Notes under the pieces: generated by a model | What the model saw: the letters and a program-made list of their open reading frames with translations, nothing else | Databases searched by the model: none | Told to the model about the DNA's origin: nothing | Shown: piece by piece, positions 1 to 7,062 of the stretch | Position numbering within the stretch: position 1 is the stretch's first letter | How the letters are laid out: every line of letters begins with the position of its first letter | Assembly (NCBI GenBank): GCA_041917055.1 | Contig: JAYRYJ010000008.1 | Coordinates: 1-64,000 of the forward strand | Source: Pseudaquidulcibacter sp041917055 | Lineage (GTDB): Bacteria > Pseudomonadota > Alphaproteobacteria > Caulobacterales > Aquidulcibacteraceae | DNA length: 64,000 nt | Direction: 5' to 3' | Position numbers and translations under genes: made by a program

Positions 1-269
1 CATGCCCGACCGTGATTACCTATTACCAAGATAAAAGCTTCACTTTTGAGATTAAGACTGCACCTGCTTCTTATTACCTCAAAAAAGCTGCAGCAAAGCC
101 TAAAGGCGCAACTAAACCAGGCCGCGATAAATTCGGTTCGGTCACTATGGCGCAATGTCGCGAAATCGCTGAAAAGAAAATGGTTGATTTGAACGCAACT
201 GACTTAGACCAAGCAACTAAAATTATTGCCGGTTCTGCGCGTTCGATGGGCCTTGAAGTTAAAGACTAA
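1..269 (+). CDS. rplK: 50S ribosomal protein L11, C-terminal part (5' end outside window)
   Basis: L11 forms the GTPase-associated centre of the large ribosomal subunit with 23S rRNA and the L10-L7/L12 stalk. The open frame runs in from the window edge (in frame from base 3) and covers roughly the last 88 residues. It shows the end of the N-terminal domain (YYQDKSFTFE), the lysine- and proline-rich hinge (LLKKA-type, here YLKKAAAKPKG) and the C-terminal RNA-binding domain with REIAEKKMVDLNA and the family ending ARSMGLEV. The GTG at base 12 is an internal valine, not a start. rplA follows after 11 bases, as in the standard rplKAJL order. Confidence 0.95.
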   Translation, partial: CPTVITYYQDKSFTFEIKTAPASYYLKKAAAKPKGATKPGRDKFGSVTMAQCREIAEKKMVDLNATDLDQATKIIAGSARSMGLEVKD

Positions 270-280
270 GGAGTAGGGAC

Positions 281-979
281 ATGGCGAAAATTGGAAAACG
301 CTTGGCTGCTGCTCGTGCGGCTATTGATAGCGAAAAATTACACACCGTTGAAGAAGCAATTGCTTTGGTAAAAGCAAATGCAAAAGCAAAATTTGACGAA
401 ACCGTTGATTTGGCAGTTAATTTGGGCGTTGACCCGAAATATGCTGACCAAATGGTTCGTGGCGTTTGCAACCTTCCTAACGGAACCGGTCGTGACGTTC
501 GCGTTGCGGTATTTGCTCGCGGCCCTAAGGCTGATGAAGCAAAAGCTGCTGGCGCTGACATTGTTGGTGCTGAAGACCTTATGGAAGAAATGCAAGGCGG
601 TCGTAATGACTTTGACCGTGTTATTGCTACACCTGATATGATGGCGATTGTTGGTCGTTTAGGTAAGGTTCTTGGTCCTCGTGGCCTTATGCCAAACCCG
701 AAAGTCGGTACTGTTACTATGGATGTTGCAACTGCGGTTAAAGATTCAAAAGGCGGCGCTGTTGAGTTCCGTGTTGAAAAAGCAGGTATCGTTCATGCGG
801 GTATCGGCAAAGTTTCTTTCACCGAAGAGGCATTGGTTCAAAATGCGCGCGCATTCGTTGATGCTTTGGTAAAAGCCAAGCCAACCGGCGCAAAAGGCAC
901 TTATGTTCGTGGTGTTGCATTGTCTTCAACCATGGGCCCGGGCGTTAAAGTTGATACTTCATCTGCTATTGCAAATTAA
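281..979 (+). CDS. rplA: 50S ribosomal protein L1
   Basis: L1 builds the mobile L1 stalk at the E site and in many bacteria represses its own rplKA mRNA. The 232-residue product has the usual bacterial length. It carries the family block around residues 120-150 (GRLGKVLGPRGLMPNPK followed by GTVT), the RNA-binding segment GGAVEFRVEKAGIVHAGIGK, and ends with STMGPGVKVD. The start has a ribosome-binding site (GGAGTAGGG) 6-10 bases upstream. It lies 11 bases after rplK and is separated from rplJ by a long leader, so rplKA and rplJL can be controlled separately. Confidence 0.97.
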   Translation: MAKIGKRLAAARAAIDSEKLHTVEEAIALVKANAKAKFDETVDLAVNLGVDPKYADQMVRGVCNLPNGTGRDVRVAVFARGPKADEAKAAGADIVGAEDLMEEMQGGRNDFDRVIATPDMMAIVGRLGKVLGPRGLMPNPKVGTVTMDVATAVKDSKGGAVEFRVEKAGIVHAGIGKVSFTEEALVQNARAFVDALVKAKPTGAKGTYVRGVALSSTMGPGVKVDTSSAIAN

Positions 980-1268
980 CAAGTTTCGGTTTGTCGTGTA
1001 AACGGCACACCGCATTGATGACATTATTCCCCAATTGGGGAAAATGTCTCAAAAGGTGAGGGCGGGGCGACCCAATTTCACCACCTGTCCGAGACATTTG
1101 GGGTTTGGTTTCCAAACTTAATTATCCAAGTTAGATAGGAAATAAAGATTTTACAAAGCCATGCTTTGCGAAGGTTTGATTTCCGGACAGAACCAAAGAG
1201 TGTGTGGGCAACTTCATGCTCAAAAAAAGCCCCAAGATTGGCTTGGGGTTTAACCTAAGGAGACCGTA
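980..1268 (+). promoter_or_regulatory. rplJ leader: candidate L10(L12) autoregulatory RNA
   Basis: The 289-base gap between rplA and rplJ is rich in pairing. A 16-base palindrome (TTCCCCAATTGGGGAA, 1027-1042) extends to 1021-1047 with one bulged A. Alternatively AAATGTCTC (1042-1050) pairs with GAGACATTT (1091-1099) around an inner GGTGA/TCACC stem. Near the gene, CCCCAAG (1230-1236) pairs with CTTGGGG (1242-1248) just before the AAGGAG ribosome-binding site. In other bacteria L10-L12 binds a kink-turn in the rplJ leader to repress translation; that this is the same element is inference from position and pairing. A promoter for rplJL may also lie here but none is clear. Confidence 0.5.
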
Positions 1269-1784
1269 ATGGATCGTGCCGAAAAAGCACAAGTAGTCGA
1301 AGAGCTTAAAGGCTTATTCGCCGAAAATAACGTTGTAGTGTTTGCGCACTATGCCGGCCTTACCGTTGCGGATTTGACAAACCTTCGCCTTGAACTTGCA
1401 AAAGTCGGGGCGGGCGTAAAGGTGGTTAAAAACCGCCTTGCAAGGATTGCGTTGCAAGGGCATGAAGGCGAAGCCTCTCATTCCATGCTAACCGGCCCAA
1501 CTGCCATTGCTTATTCGGTTGACGTTACTGCGGCACCGAAAGTTATGAGCGAATTCGCCAAAAAATTTGAAAAACTTCAAATTACAGGCGGCTTCATGGG
1601 TGCGAACGTTCTTGACACTGCAGGTGTTAACGTTCTTGCGACCTTGCCATCTTTGGACGAACTACGTGGGAAAATTGTTGGCTTGCTTCAAGCACCTGCT
1701 TCGAAACTTGCAGCAGTTACCCAAGCACCTGCTGCGCAGCTTGCACGCGTGTTCAAGGCTTATGCCGAAAAAGATGCCGCTTAA
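1269..1784 (+). CDS. rplJ: 50S ribosomal protein L10
   Basis: L10 anchors the L7/L12 dimers to the ribosome and, as a complex with them, usually represses its own mRNA leader. The 171-residue product begins MDRAEKAQVVEELKGLF and has the family pattern FAHYAGLTVADLTNLR, KVVKNRLARIAL and LTGPTAIAYS in the N-terminal rRNA-binding domain, followed by a C-terminal helix (about residues 135-171) that binds L12 dimers. A strong AAGGAG lies 6 bases before the ATG. It is followed by rplL after 47 bases. Confidence 0.97.
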   Translation: MDRAEKAQVVEELKGLFAENNVVVFAHYAGLTVADLTNLRLELAKVGAGVKVVKNRLARIALQGHEGEASHSMLTGPTAIAYSVDVTAAPKVMSEFAKKFEKLQITGGFMGANVLDTAGVNVLATLPSLDELRGKIVGLLQAPASKLAAVTQAPAAQLARVFKAYAEKDAA

Positions 1785-1831
1785 GGATTGTTACTTTCGC
1801 TTTTGTATTTGAAATTAAAGGATATTGAAAA

Positions 1832-2209
1832 ATGGCTGATCTAGCTAAATTAGTTGACGAATTGTCTGCATTGACTGTTATGGAAGCTGCTGAGCTTTCT
1901 AAAATGCTTGAAGAAAAATGGGGCGTTACTGCTGCTGCTCCTGTTGCTGTTGCTGCTGCTGGCGGTGCTGCTGCTCCTGCTGCTGCTGCTGAAGAGCAAA
2001 CTGAATTCACCGTTGTTCTTGCTGCTGCTGGCGACAAGAAAATCGAAGTGATCAAAGAAGTTCGCGCTATCACCGGCCTTGGCTTGAAAGAAGCTAAAGA
2101 CCTTGTTGAAGCTGCACCTAAACCAGTTAAAGAAGGTGTATCTAAAGACGAAGCTAACAAGTTGAAAGAGCAACTTGAAAAAGCAGGCGCAAAAGTAGAA
2201 TTGAAATAA
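1832..2209 (+). CDS. rplL: 50S ribosomal protein L7/L12
   Basis: L7/L12 is the multicopy stalk protein that recruits translation GTPases. The 125-residue product has the N-terminal dimerisation/L10-binding domain (about 1-30), an alanine-rich hinge encoded by a run of GCT codons (about 35-55) and the C-terminal factor-binding domain with FTVVLAAAGDKKIEVIKEVR, GLGLKEAKDLVEAAP and the ending KAGAKVELK. The last 102 bases of this gene are repeated, with 7 differences, at 4335-4436. The next gene downstream should be rpoB but that is 4.85 kb away. Confidence 0.98.
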   Translation: MADLAKLVDELSALTVMEAAELSKMLEEKWGVTAAAPVAVAAAGGAAAPAAAAEEQTEFTVVLAAAGDKKIEVIKEVRAITGLGLKEAKDLVEAAPKPVKEGVSKDEANKLKEQLEKAGAKVELK

Positions 2210-2234
2210 TTCGTCTTTTAGCTTTAAAAGAATT

Positions 2235-2269
2235 AAAACCCCGCATTGGCAACGATGCGGGGTTTTTTA
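2235..2269 (+). terminator. Rho-independent terminator of rplJL
   Basis: CCCCGCAT (2239-2246) pairs with ATGCGGGG (2255-2262) around an 8-base loop and is followed by six T. Closely similar hairpins recur at 2694 and 4463. Confidence 0.9.
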
Positions 2270-2316
2270 TTGAGCTTTGTGATAAAATAAAATAGAACTG
2301 CAATGAGGGGTAATCA

Positions 2317-2670
2317 ATGTCCAGTGAACAGAACTATTTCGCTGTCTTTCTTAGTGATAAAGCCGGACCAAAGTGGAAAGTCTGGCATGATTATTCTGAT
2401 GAAGAAAGAGACAAAAATGCGACAATTGGCGTTGCCGCAATCAAAAAATGGGAAGAAGAAAATCGCGAGAGCATTGTTTATGATGGTGGCCCCCTCGGTC
2501 CGACTTTGCGCTTATCCGATGGCAAAATTTCAAGCATTGTTAATCAGTTGACGGTTTTTATTGTGGTTAAAGCTCAATCACACGAAGCCGCGACCCGCCT
2601 TTTAGAAACCCATCCGCACCTTACCCATTTCCCATGCCATGCAGTTGAAGTAATGCCAATTTTAGGCTGA
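2317..2670 (+). CDS. YciI-like (YCII/DGPF superfamily) small protein
   Basis: A 117-residue cytoplasmic protein of unknown function. The C-terminal half (VFIVVKAQSHEAATRLLETHP, then CHAVEVMPI) matches the pattern of the YciI-like ferredoxin-fold domain, in which a beta strand with polar residues, a helix starting with an Ala-rich 'EAA' segment ending HP, and a final V-E-V-M-P strand are typical. The middle contains DGGPLGPTLRLSDG, comparable to the DGPF signature. A GGGG at 2306-2310 precedes the ATG. It has its own terminator and sits between rplL and hipB, inside the block that separates rplL from rpoB. Family call is from pattern only. Confidence 0.55.
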   Translation: MSSEQNYFAVFLSDKAGPKWKVWHDYSDEERDKNATIGVAAIKKWEEENRESIVYDGGPLGPTLRLSDGKISSIVNQLTVFIVVKAQSHEAATRLLETHPHLTHFPCHAVEVMPILG

Positions 2671-2691
2671 GGCATTTAGATAAATAATTTC

Positions 2692-2724
2692 AGACCCTGC
2701 ATTTGAATGGATGCGGGGTTTTTG
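2692..2724 (+). terminator. Rho-independent terminator after the YciI-like gene
   Basis: ACCCTGCAT (2694-2702) pairs with ATGCGGGGT (2711-2719), with one T-G pair, followed by a T run. The stem and loop start are nearly the same as the terminator behind the rplL remnant at 4463. Confidence 0.85.
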
Positions 2725-2753
2725 TTGCGTATTTGCTCAATTTATGTTAGTAG

Positions 2754-2805
2754 TAGTATGTTATTAGTAAAGTGATATTTTGAGAGAATAGTAATAGTAT
2801 GTTAT
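2754..2805 (+). promoter_or_regulatory. Candidate hipB operator: 11-base direct repeat
   Basis: TAGTATGTTAT occurs at 2754-2764 and again at 2795-2805, 41 bases apart (about four helix turns); the second copy overlaps the hipB start codon at 2799. HipB-type antitoxins usually bind repeated operators over their own promoter, so autoregulation by occupancy of both sites is a reasonable inference. Confidence 0.45.
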
Positions 2806-3107
2806 CACTATTGAACCCATCAAAAGCACAGGTAATTATCACGAGCCATGTTCGTGATAGAAGGATAAACCTTGGCCTAACCCAAGACGGTTTGGCGACA
2901 CGTGCAGGCGTTGCATTGCCAACATTACGGCGGTTCGAACAACAAGGTTTAATATCTTTGGAGGCTTTACTCAAAATACTTTCAATTACTGGTGGCCTGG
3001 ATGAAATTGTAAAAGCGCTTGAGCCGCAGACTCCAGAATTTTCGTCTATCGATGATGTTTTGAAGGCAGACGCAAAACCAAAACGCAAAAAAGGCTGGCG
3101 CAAATGA
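2799..3107 (+). CDS. HipB-like antitoxin, XRE-family DNA-binding protein
   Basis: A 102-residue protein with an N-terminal helix-turn-helix of the Cro/C1 type (about residues 15-70: VRDRRINLGLTQDGLATRAGV, then PTLRRFEQQG, then SLEALLKILSITGG). The tail (KADAKPKRKKGWRK) is strongly basic. It overlaps the downstream hipA frame by 4 bases (ATGA), which indicates translational coupling. By family knowledge it should neutralise the HipA kinase and repress its own promoter. A partner direct repeat lies over its start. The ATG used gives a complete HTH domain. Confidence 0.85.
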   Translation: MLSLLNPSKAQVIITSHVRDRRINLGLTQDGLATRAGVALPTLRRFEQQGLISLEALLKILSITGGLDEIVKALEPQTPEFSSIDDVLKADAKPKRKKGWRK

Positions 3108-4333
3108 GTTATTCTCAAATCAAAGAAATAAAAGTCGGCCTCGATTTTGGTAATTCAAAACACAATGTCGGTCGTTTGGCTATTCGTGATGGAATTATTT
3201 ATTTTGAATATAATGCTGGCTTTATAAAATCCAGCATTGAAATTTCGCCCTACCGTTTACCGCTCAAAAGCGGCTTACATAAATTTGATAAGGATATTTT
3301 CGAAGGCCTATATGGTGTCTATAATGACAGCCTGCCTGATGGTTGGGGGCGTTTATTGTTTGATCGCGCGATGCGATCATATGGCATTCTGCCGCAAGAA
3401 TTGTCGCCACTTGATAGATTGGCAAACGTTGGCAATAATGGCATCGGTGCATTGGTTTACCAGCCTGATAAAACAACCGGAACAAACAATGATGACTTCA
3501 GTCTTGATAGATTGGCAAGAGACGCGGAAGCGGTTTTGAGCGGTTCGTCGGATGAGGTGATTATCGAATTATTATCACGCAATGGTTCGTCACAAGGCGC
3601 GCGCCCCAAAGCAATGATTGGCGTCAATAAAGCCAAAGATGCAATTATTACAGATGCCCTGACAATGCCAACCGATTTCGAGCATTGGTTGGTTAAGTTC
3701 CCAAACTCCACTGATGGGCACGATGCAGGTGCAATTGAATATATTTACGCGCTAATGGCAAAGAATGCAGGCGTGGAAATGATGGAAACCCATTTATTCC
3801 CCTCTAAAATTGGTGCGGGATTTTTTGCCATCAAACGCTTTGACCGCATTGGTTCACAAAGACTTCATGCGCATACGGCATGCGGCCTGTTGCATTCGGA
3901 CTTTCGAACCCCAAGCCTAGATTATAGCGACTTAGTTACGTTAACGCGCTCATTAACACGCGATATTCGCGAAGTCGTAAAAATGTTTCGCCTCTCGGTT
4001 TTTAACGTGCTCACACATAATCGTGATGATCACTCAAAGAATTTTTCGTTCCTAATGAATGAAAAAGGCGAATGGAAATTCGCCCCTGCTTATGATTTAA
4101 CGTTCTCATCCGGCCCGAATGGTGAGCAAAGCACAAGTGTGATGGGTGAAGGGCGAAATCCGGGAGTTGACCATTTGATGCGCCTTGCAAAAGAGGCGGG
4201 AATTAGGGTGCAAGATGCAAGTTTAATTATTGAACAAACCAAAGCCGCCCTTAAAGATTGGCAAGTTTTGGCACAAGAATATGGGGTATCAAATGCCAAT
4301 ATCGCACTTATTAAAGGGCGGTTTGTAAAGTGA
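3104..4333 (+). CDS. hipA: HipA-family serine/threonine kinase toxin
   Basis: A 409-residue type II toxin. HipA kinases phosphorylate aminoacyl-tRNA synthetases and cause growth arrest. Visible parts are the N-terminal subdomain with FEGLYGVYNDSLPDGWGRLL (residues about 65-85), the glycine-rich loop SSQGARPKAMIG (about 165), LVKFPNS, FAIKRFDR with the ATP-binding lysine region, the catalytic loop THNRDDHSKNFSFL (about 305) and the metal-binding PAYDLTFS (about 330). All key kinase residues look intact. The DDHSKN loop and long N-terminus place it in the HipA rather than the HipT branch. It overlaps hipB by 4 bases. Its stop codon ends one base before the duplicated rplL 3' end, so the gene marks the right edge of an inserted block. 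Confidence 0.93.
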   Translation: MSYSQIKEIKVGLDFGNSKHNVGRLAIRDGIIYFEYNAGFIKSSIEISPYRLPLKSGLHKFDKDIFEGLYGVYNDSLPDGWGRLLFDRAMRSYGILPQELSPLDRLANVGNNGIGALVYQPDKTTGTNNDDFSLDRLARDAEAVLSGSSDEVIIELLSRNGSSQGARPKAMIGVNKAKDAIITDALTMPTDFEHWLVKFPNSTDGHDAGAIEYIYALMAKNAGVEMMETHLFPSKIGAGFFAIKRFDRIGSQRLHAHTACGLLHSDFRTPSLDYSDLVTLTRSLTRDIREVVKMFRLSVFNVLTHNRDDHSKNFSFLMNEKGEWKFAPAYDLTFSSGPNGEQSTSVMGEGRNPGVDHLMRLAKEAGIRVQDASLIIEQTKAALKDWQVLAQEYGVSNANIALIKGRFVK

Positions 4334-4334
4334 C

Positions 4335-4436
4335 GAAGCTACACCTAAACCAGTTAAAGAAGGTGTATCTAAAGACGAAGTGGGCAAGTTGAAAGAACAA
4401 CTTGAAAAAGCAGGTGCAAAAGTAGAATTGAAATAA
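4335..4436 (+). pseudogene. Duplicated, diverged 3' end of rplL
   Basis: These 102 bases align without gaps to rplL 2108-2209, with 7 mismatches (offset 2227). They encode the last 33 residues of L7/L12 from Glu-Ala to KVELK and the stop codon, with an A-to-T change and AN replaced by VG. The differences include a cluster of four consecutive bases, which suggests an allele from a related lineage rather than random decay. There is no start codon or 5' part. The copy begins one base after the hipA stop codon and is followed by its own rplL-type terminator, so it closes a block that starts after the real rplL. Confidence 0.93.
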
Positions 4437-4462
4437 TTTTATTTTGAAGCCAAAAAAAACAA

Positions 4463-4493
4463 ACCCTGCATTTGCAACGATGCGGGGTTTTTT
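4463..4493 (+). terminator. rplL-type terminator behind the rplL remnant
   Basis: ACCCTGCAT (4463-4471) pairs with ATGCGGGGT (4480-4488), the loop TTGCAACG resembles the rplL terminator loop, and a T run follows. It will also end hipBA transcripts. Confidence 0.88.
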
Positions 4494-4494
4494 A

Positions 4495-4549
4495 TTCTCC
4501 TCCGTTCACGGGGGAGGGGGACCGCGTGAAACGCGGTGGAGGGGGCGCG
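4495..4549. repeat. Interspersed GC-rich palindromic repeat, copy 1
   Basis: A 55-base GC-rich segment with two stems (CTCC...GGAG around TTCACGGG, and ACCGCGTGAAACGCGGT). A second copy is at 15536-15590, sharing GGGGGACCGCG, the GTGGA/GTGGATGGGGGCG segment and the same layout. Both lie just behind a terminator. This is the style of REP-like intergenic repeats in alphaproteobacterial genomes; two copies in this window support it directly. Confidence 0.7.
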
Positions 4550-4572
4550 TTGGGCGCGAGCTTCGCACTTGT

Positions 4573-5115
4573 TTAAGTGATCTTATCCATCAGTAACCAA
4601 GCAAATCCAAGCAATGTAGGAAATGCGGTTAAGGTCATTCCAAAAGTTCTGGCCATTGGGTTTATTAAATAGCCAATCCAAAACGTCGCCCGACCAATGC
4701 CGAAAAGAATTGCCAAGATAGGGATTAGTACCAATCTTTCCAGTGGTAATTCAATCGATAAAGCCGCCCAAACAATAATTGCCAATAAGGTTTGTTCAAT
4801 AGTGTTTTGATTATATCGCAAATTGATTTCAAGGCCGTTGCTTTTTGGGGTGTGCGTGCCTTCAATCGCATCCTCATAAAAGCCACGCCTTGAAGCACCC
4901 ATTATTCCAATAAGCAACATAAAAGCGGGAATAACCATCCATGAAACCACAAATGCCAAACGGCTTGCTAGATTGTCTAATGGCAAAATGACTTTGTTTT
5001 CGAGAAACTCGGGTTTCAACCAACAAAAAACTGAAATTGCCACCGCAGGCATGGAACCTGCAAAACCTGCCAATTGCCTTTTTTGCAAATGTGTCAGATT
5101 AGAAAATAAACCCAT
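4573..5115 (-). CDS. MAPEG-family integral membrane protein
   Basis: A 180-residue protein with about four hydrophobic segments (residues 16-33, 50-72, 107-125, 130-150 and 158-176). The segment NTIEQTLLAIIVW and the following GIGRATFWIGYLINPMARTFGM have the E-x2-x-x / R-x3-Y-x-G-Y pattern of the MAPEG family (membrane-associated proteins in eicosanoid and glutathione metabolism). Bacterial members are usually of unknown substrate. It is transcribed away from rpoB and lies alone on this strand with the DUF4253 gene upstream. The start ATG is preceded by GGAGC. Confidence 0.72.
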   Translation of the reverse strand: MGLFSNLTHLQKRQLAGFAGSMPAVAISVFCWLKPEFLENKVILPLDNLASRLAFVVSWMVIPAFMLLIGIMGASRRGFYEDAIEGTHTPKSNGLEINLRYNQNTIEQTLLAIIVWAALSIELPLERLVLIPILAILFGIGRATFWIGYLINPMARTFGMTLTAFPTLLGFAWLLMDKIT

Positions 5116-5278
5116 TTGTTGCTCCGCAGTTTTTAATCTAGCAAATTAATGAGGATTTTCAAAATTACGTTTGGTCTTTAGGCTATTGCTTTGAGCAAAA
5201 GGAAAGGGGGCAAGCATATCATTAAGCCTATGAGTTTGCGGTTTTGCGGGTCAATCACTTTGAAAACCAACAATTTCA

Positions 5279-6142
5279 CTAGTCCCACCAAAACGACCAC
5301 CAATGCGAACTCATCAATGCTGCGGCAAGGTTTGATTTTGTTTCAAAGCCTTGATCAATTAAGTCAGCGCAATAATAGTATAGCTCGTCTGCTAGTTTCA
5401 AGGCTTCCGTTCTTGTTTTAGGTTTTCGAGTGACACGCACTTCCAACATGTCACCACTTAATGAAACTAATTCAGCGCCGTATAGGTCGTGCCACATTTT
5501 CAAGGCAGCCACATGGAATTTTGCGGGTGGACAAGCGTTCCAATTCCCCCAATTCAAAAATGCCGGAACTTCCCACCCATTTTTTGTTGGAATCAAAATA
5601 ATGTGCACTTCGTCGAAATATTTGCCACTGAGAATTTCGATATTCACAGTTGGGCCTTGAGCAAAACCTATTATTTCGCTTGGCCATATTCCTTTGGGCG
5701 CCGTCAAATCTTCTGGCAAATATGCGCCTTCCCAGTCCTTTAGGTCATTTGGAAATCTTAATTTGTGCGCTTCAGCCACAATTTGGCTTATTGTTTTGGT
5801 CGATTTGTCAAATGCGATAAATACGCCGTTCGAAAATGTCTCAGGGGTGAATTGATCCAAAATTCTGTTCAAATTTTCATTATCACCCACAATTACGGGC
5901 CACGCTGTGCCAATGGCCCTTAACCGCTCCCATTCTTCTAATGCATTTTTTCCTGCAACTGAAATAATTTCAAACGGAAAGTTTGCTCTAAGCTTCTTTA
6001 GATACTCCTCAAACATTTTACTATGTGGGTTCATCGAACTCTCCAACTGGGTTTTCGCGTGCGCAAAACTTGCCAAAACGGTTCCTAAGAAAGGAATAGC
6101 CGAAAGCATCCGAATAATATTGCGCCGAATTGGATTTGCCAT
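5279..6142 (-). CDS. DUF4253 domain protein with N-terminal signal-like segment
   Basis: A 287-residue protein. The last 90 residues (HVAALKMWHDLYGAELVSLS, TRTEALKLADELYYYCADL, then LAAALMSSHWWSFWWD) match the DUF4253 pattern, including the W-x-x-x-YGAEL opening and the terminal WSFWWD. The N-terminus (RRNIIRMLSAIPFLGTVLASFAHA) reads like a twin-arginine-less signal peptide or membrane anchor with a cleavable AHA site, which is not usual for this domain. The middle part includes WPVIVGDNENLNRIL, as in other DUF4253 proteins. Function is unknown. It is transcribed divergently to nothing obvious and is followed by the MAPEG gene after about 160 bases. Confidence 0.75.
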   Translation of the reverse strand: MANPIRRNIIRMLSAIPFLGTVLASFAHAKTQLESSMNPHSKMFEEYLKKLRANFPFEIISVAGKNALEEWERLRAIGTAWPVIVGDNENLNRILDQFTPETFSNGVFIAFDKSTKTISQIVAEAHKLRFPNDLKDWEGAYLPEDLTAPKGIWPSEIIGFAQGPTVNIEILSGKYFDEVHIILIPTKNGWEVPAFLNWGNWNACPPAKFHVAALKMWHDLYGAELVSLSGDMLEVRVTRKPKTRTEALKLADELYYYCADLIDQGFETKSNLAAALMSSHWWSFWWD

Positions 6143-6289
6143 TGCGACAACCTACAATAGCTTCGGAACATTCGCAATTGATTTTCAAAAACTATGCGCT
6201 TAGTTGATCCGTTGCTAATGACACTTTTTATTCTTCTAGGGTCATCAAGAAATGACCGAATCCGACTTAGAAATATCGAATGCAATTAA

Positions 6290-6679
6290 TTAGTTATATG
6301 TAAACATGACCGTATAAACGTATTCGCCTTCAGTGTTTACGCAATTTTTGCGCGCGGGCTTGAATTTGCGATTATTGGCTTCGTCAATTACCGATTTACC
6401 TTCATATAATGGGTTCGATGCGACAAGTTTACTTTCCGAGACATTACCGAAAGCATCGATCTTACTTGTTATGATGACCTTACCAGGAATATTTTTCCAA
6501 AATGCCTCTTTTGGAACCGCATTATCAATGTTGAACCTGCTCGTAGGTACGGGGCCATGGTCTTTTTCATCGCATTTTGTGATGCTTGACTGCGCTTCAT
6601 CAACGGCGATCAAGGCTTTGGCCGGTTGACAAATTGCTATCCATGGCACTGCAACCAATGCAATCACAAGTTTTTTCAT
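6290..6679 (-). CDS. Exported protein with TonB C-terminal-like domain
   Basis: About 129 residues from the chosen ATG at 6679, which begins with a clear Sec signal peptide (MKKLVIALVAVPWIAICQPAKA). An upstream in-frame ATG at 6736 would add 19 residues ahead of the signal and is less likely. The mature part has PGKVIITSKIDAFGNVSESK, then ANNRKFKPARKNC and YVYTVMFTYN, which follow the strand-helix-strand pattern of the TonB C-terminal domain (G-x-V-x(5)-G-x-V, A-x2-W/F-KF-PA, V-x-F). It is not a full TonB since it has no N-terminal anchor-proline linker. A periplasmic role is inferred. Confidence 0.6.
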   Translation of the reverse strand: MKKLVIALVAVPWIAICQPAKALIAVDEAQSSITKCDEKDHGPVPTSRFNIDNAVPKEAFWKNIPGKVIITSKIDAFGNVSESKLVASNPLYEGKSVIDEANNRKFKPARKNCVNTEGEYVYTVMFTYN

Positions 6680-7062
6680 GACTTCTTTTACCTTAATCGC
6701 TAAAAAGTTCAAACTCAATTTCCAGTATTTAATCATTTAGTGCAAAATTTCGTAAAATGGGCGTCTCTTGACCAATCCTTTATTTGAAAGCGGCTTACCA
6801 ATCTAAAACTCGTCTGAGAAAACAGTTATTCTTATTATGTATTTCCCCCTTCACAAACCCAGCAAATTACCCTATACGCCCCACCATGTTTGACTGAATC
6901 ATGTCGTTTTAGGCTCATTCCATTTTGGGGTGGGTTTTTTTGCGTCTTTTGTTTACAGCGGTCAAGATTGGGTTCAGTCGCCCGGAATTGCCGCATATGT
7001 TCGTAAATTTCAAATAAAATCAATGCGCCAATCAGGGTGCTGCAAATTTAAGGAAACCAAGG
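6680..7062. promoter_or_regulatory. Upstream region of rpoB
   Basis: No convincing gene in these 383 bases. Because rpoB is cut off from the rplL operon, its promoter must lie here, but I cannot assign -35/-10 boxes with confidence. CCCACC (6880-6885) can pair with GGTGGG (6929-6934) ahead of seven T, a possible terminator or attenuator with a long 43-base loop. A short reverse-strand open frame (6835-7023) has no family pattern. Immediately before rpoB, AAGGAAACCAAGG supplies the ribosome-binding site. Confidence 0.4.

Noticed and set aside
2108..4436. Integrase-mediated island at rplL
   Set aside because: No integrase, excisionase or tRNA/attachment site is visible in the 2.2-kb block; single-crossover capture fits better. 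A tandem duplication without transfer was also considered, but the clustered differences argue against simple local copying.
6835..7023. 62-residue reverse-strand frame upstream of rpoB
   Set aside because: No ribosome-binding site or family; more likely part of the rpoB promoter region.
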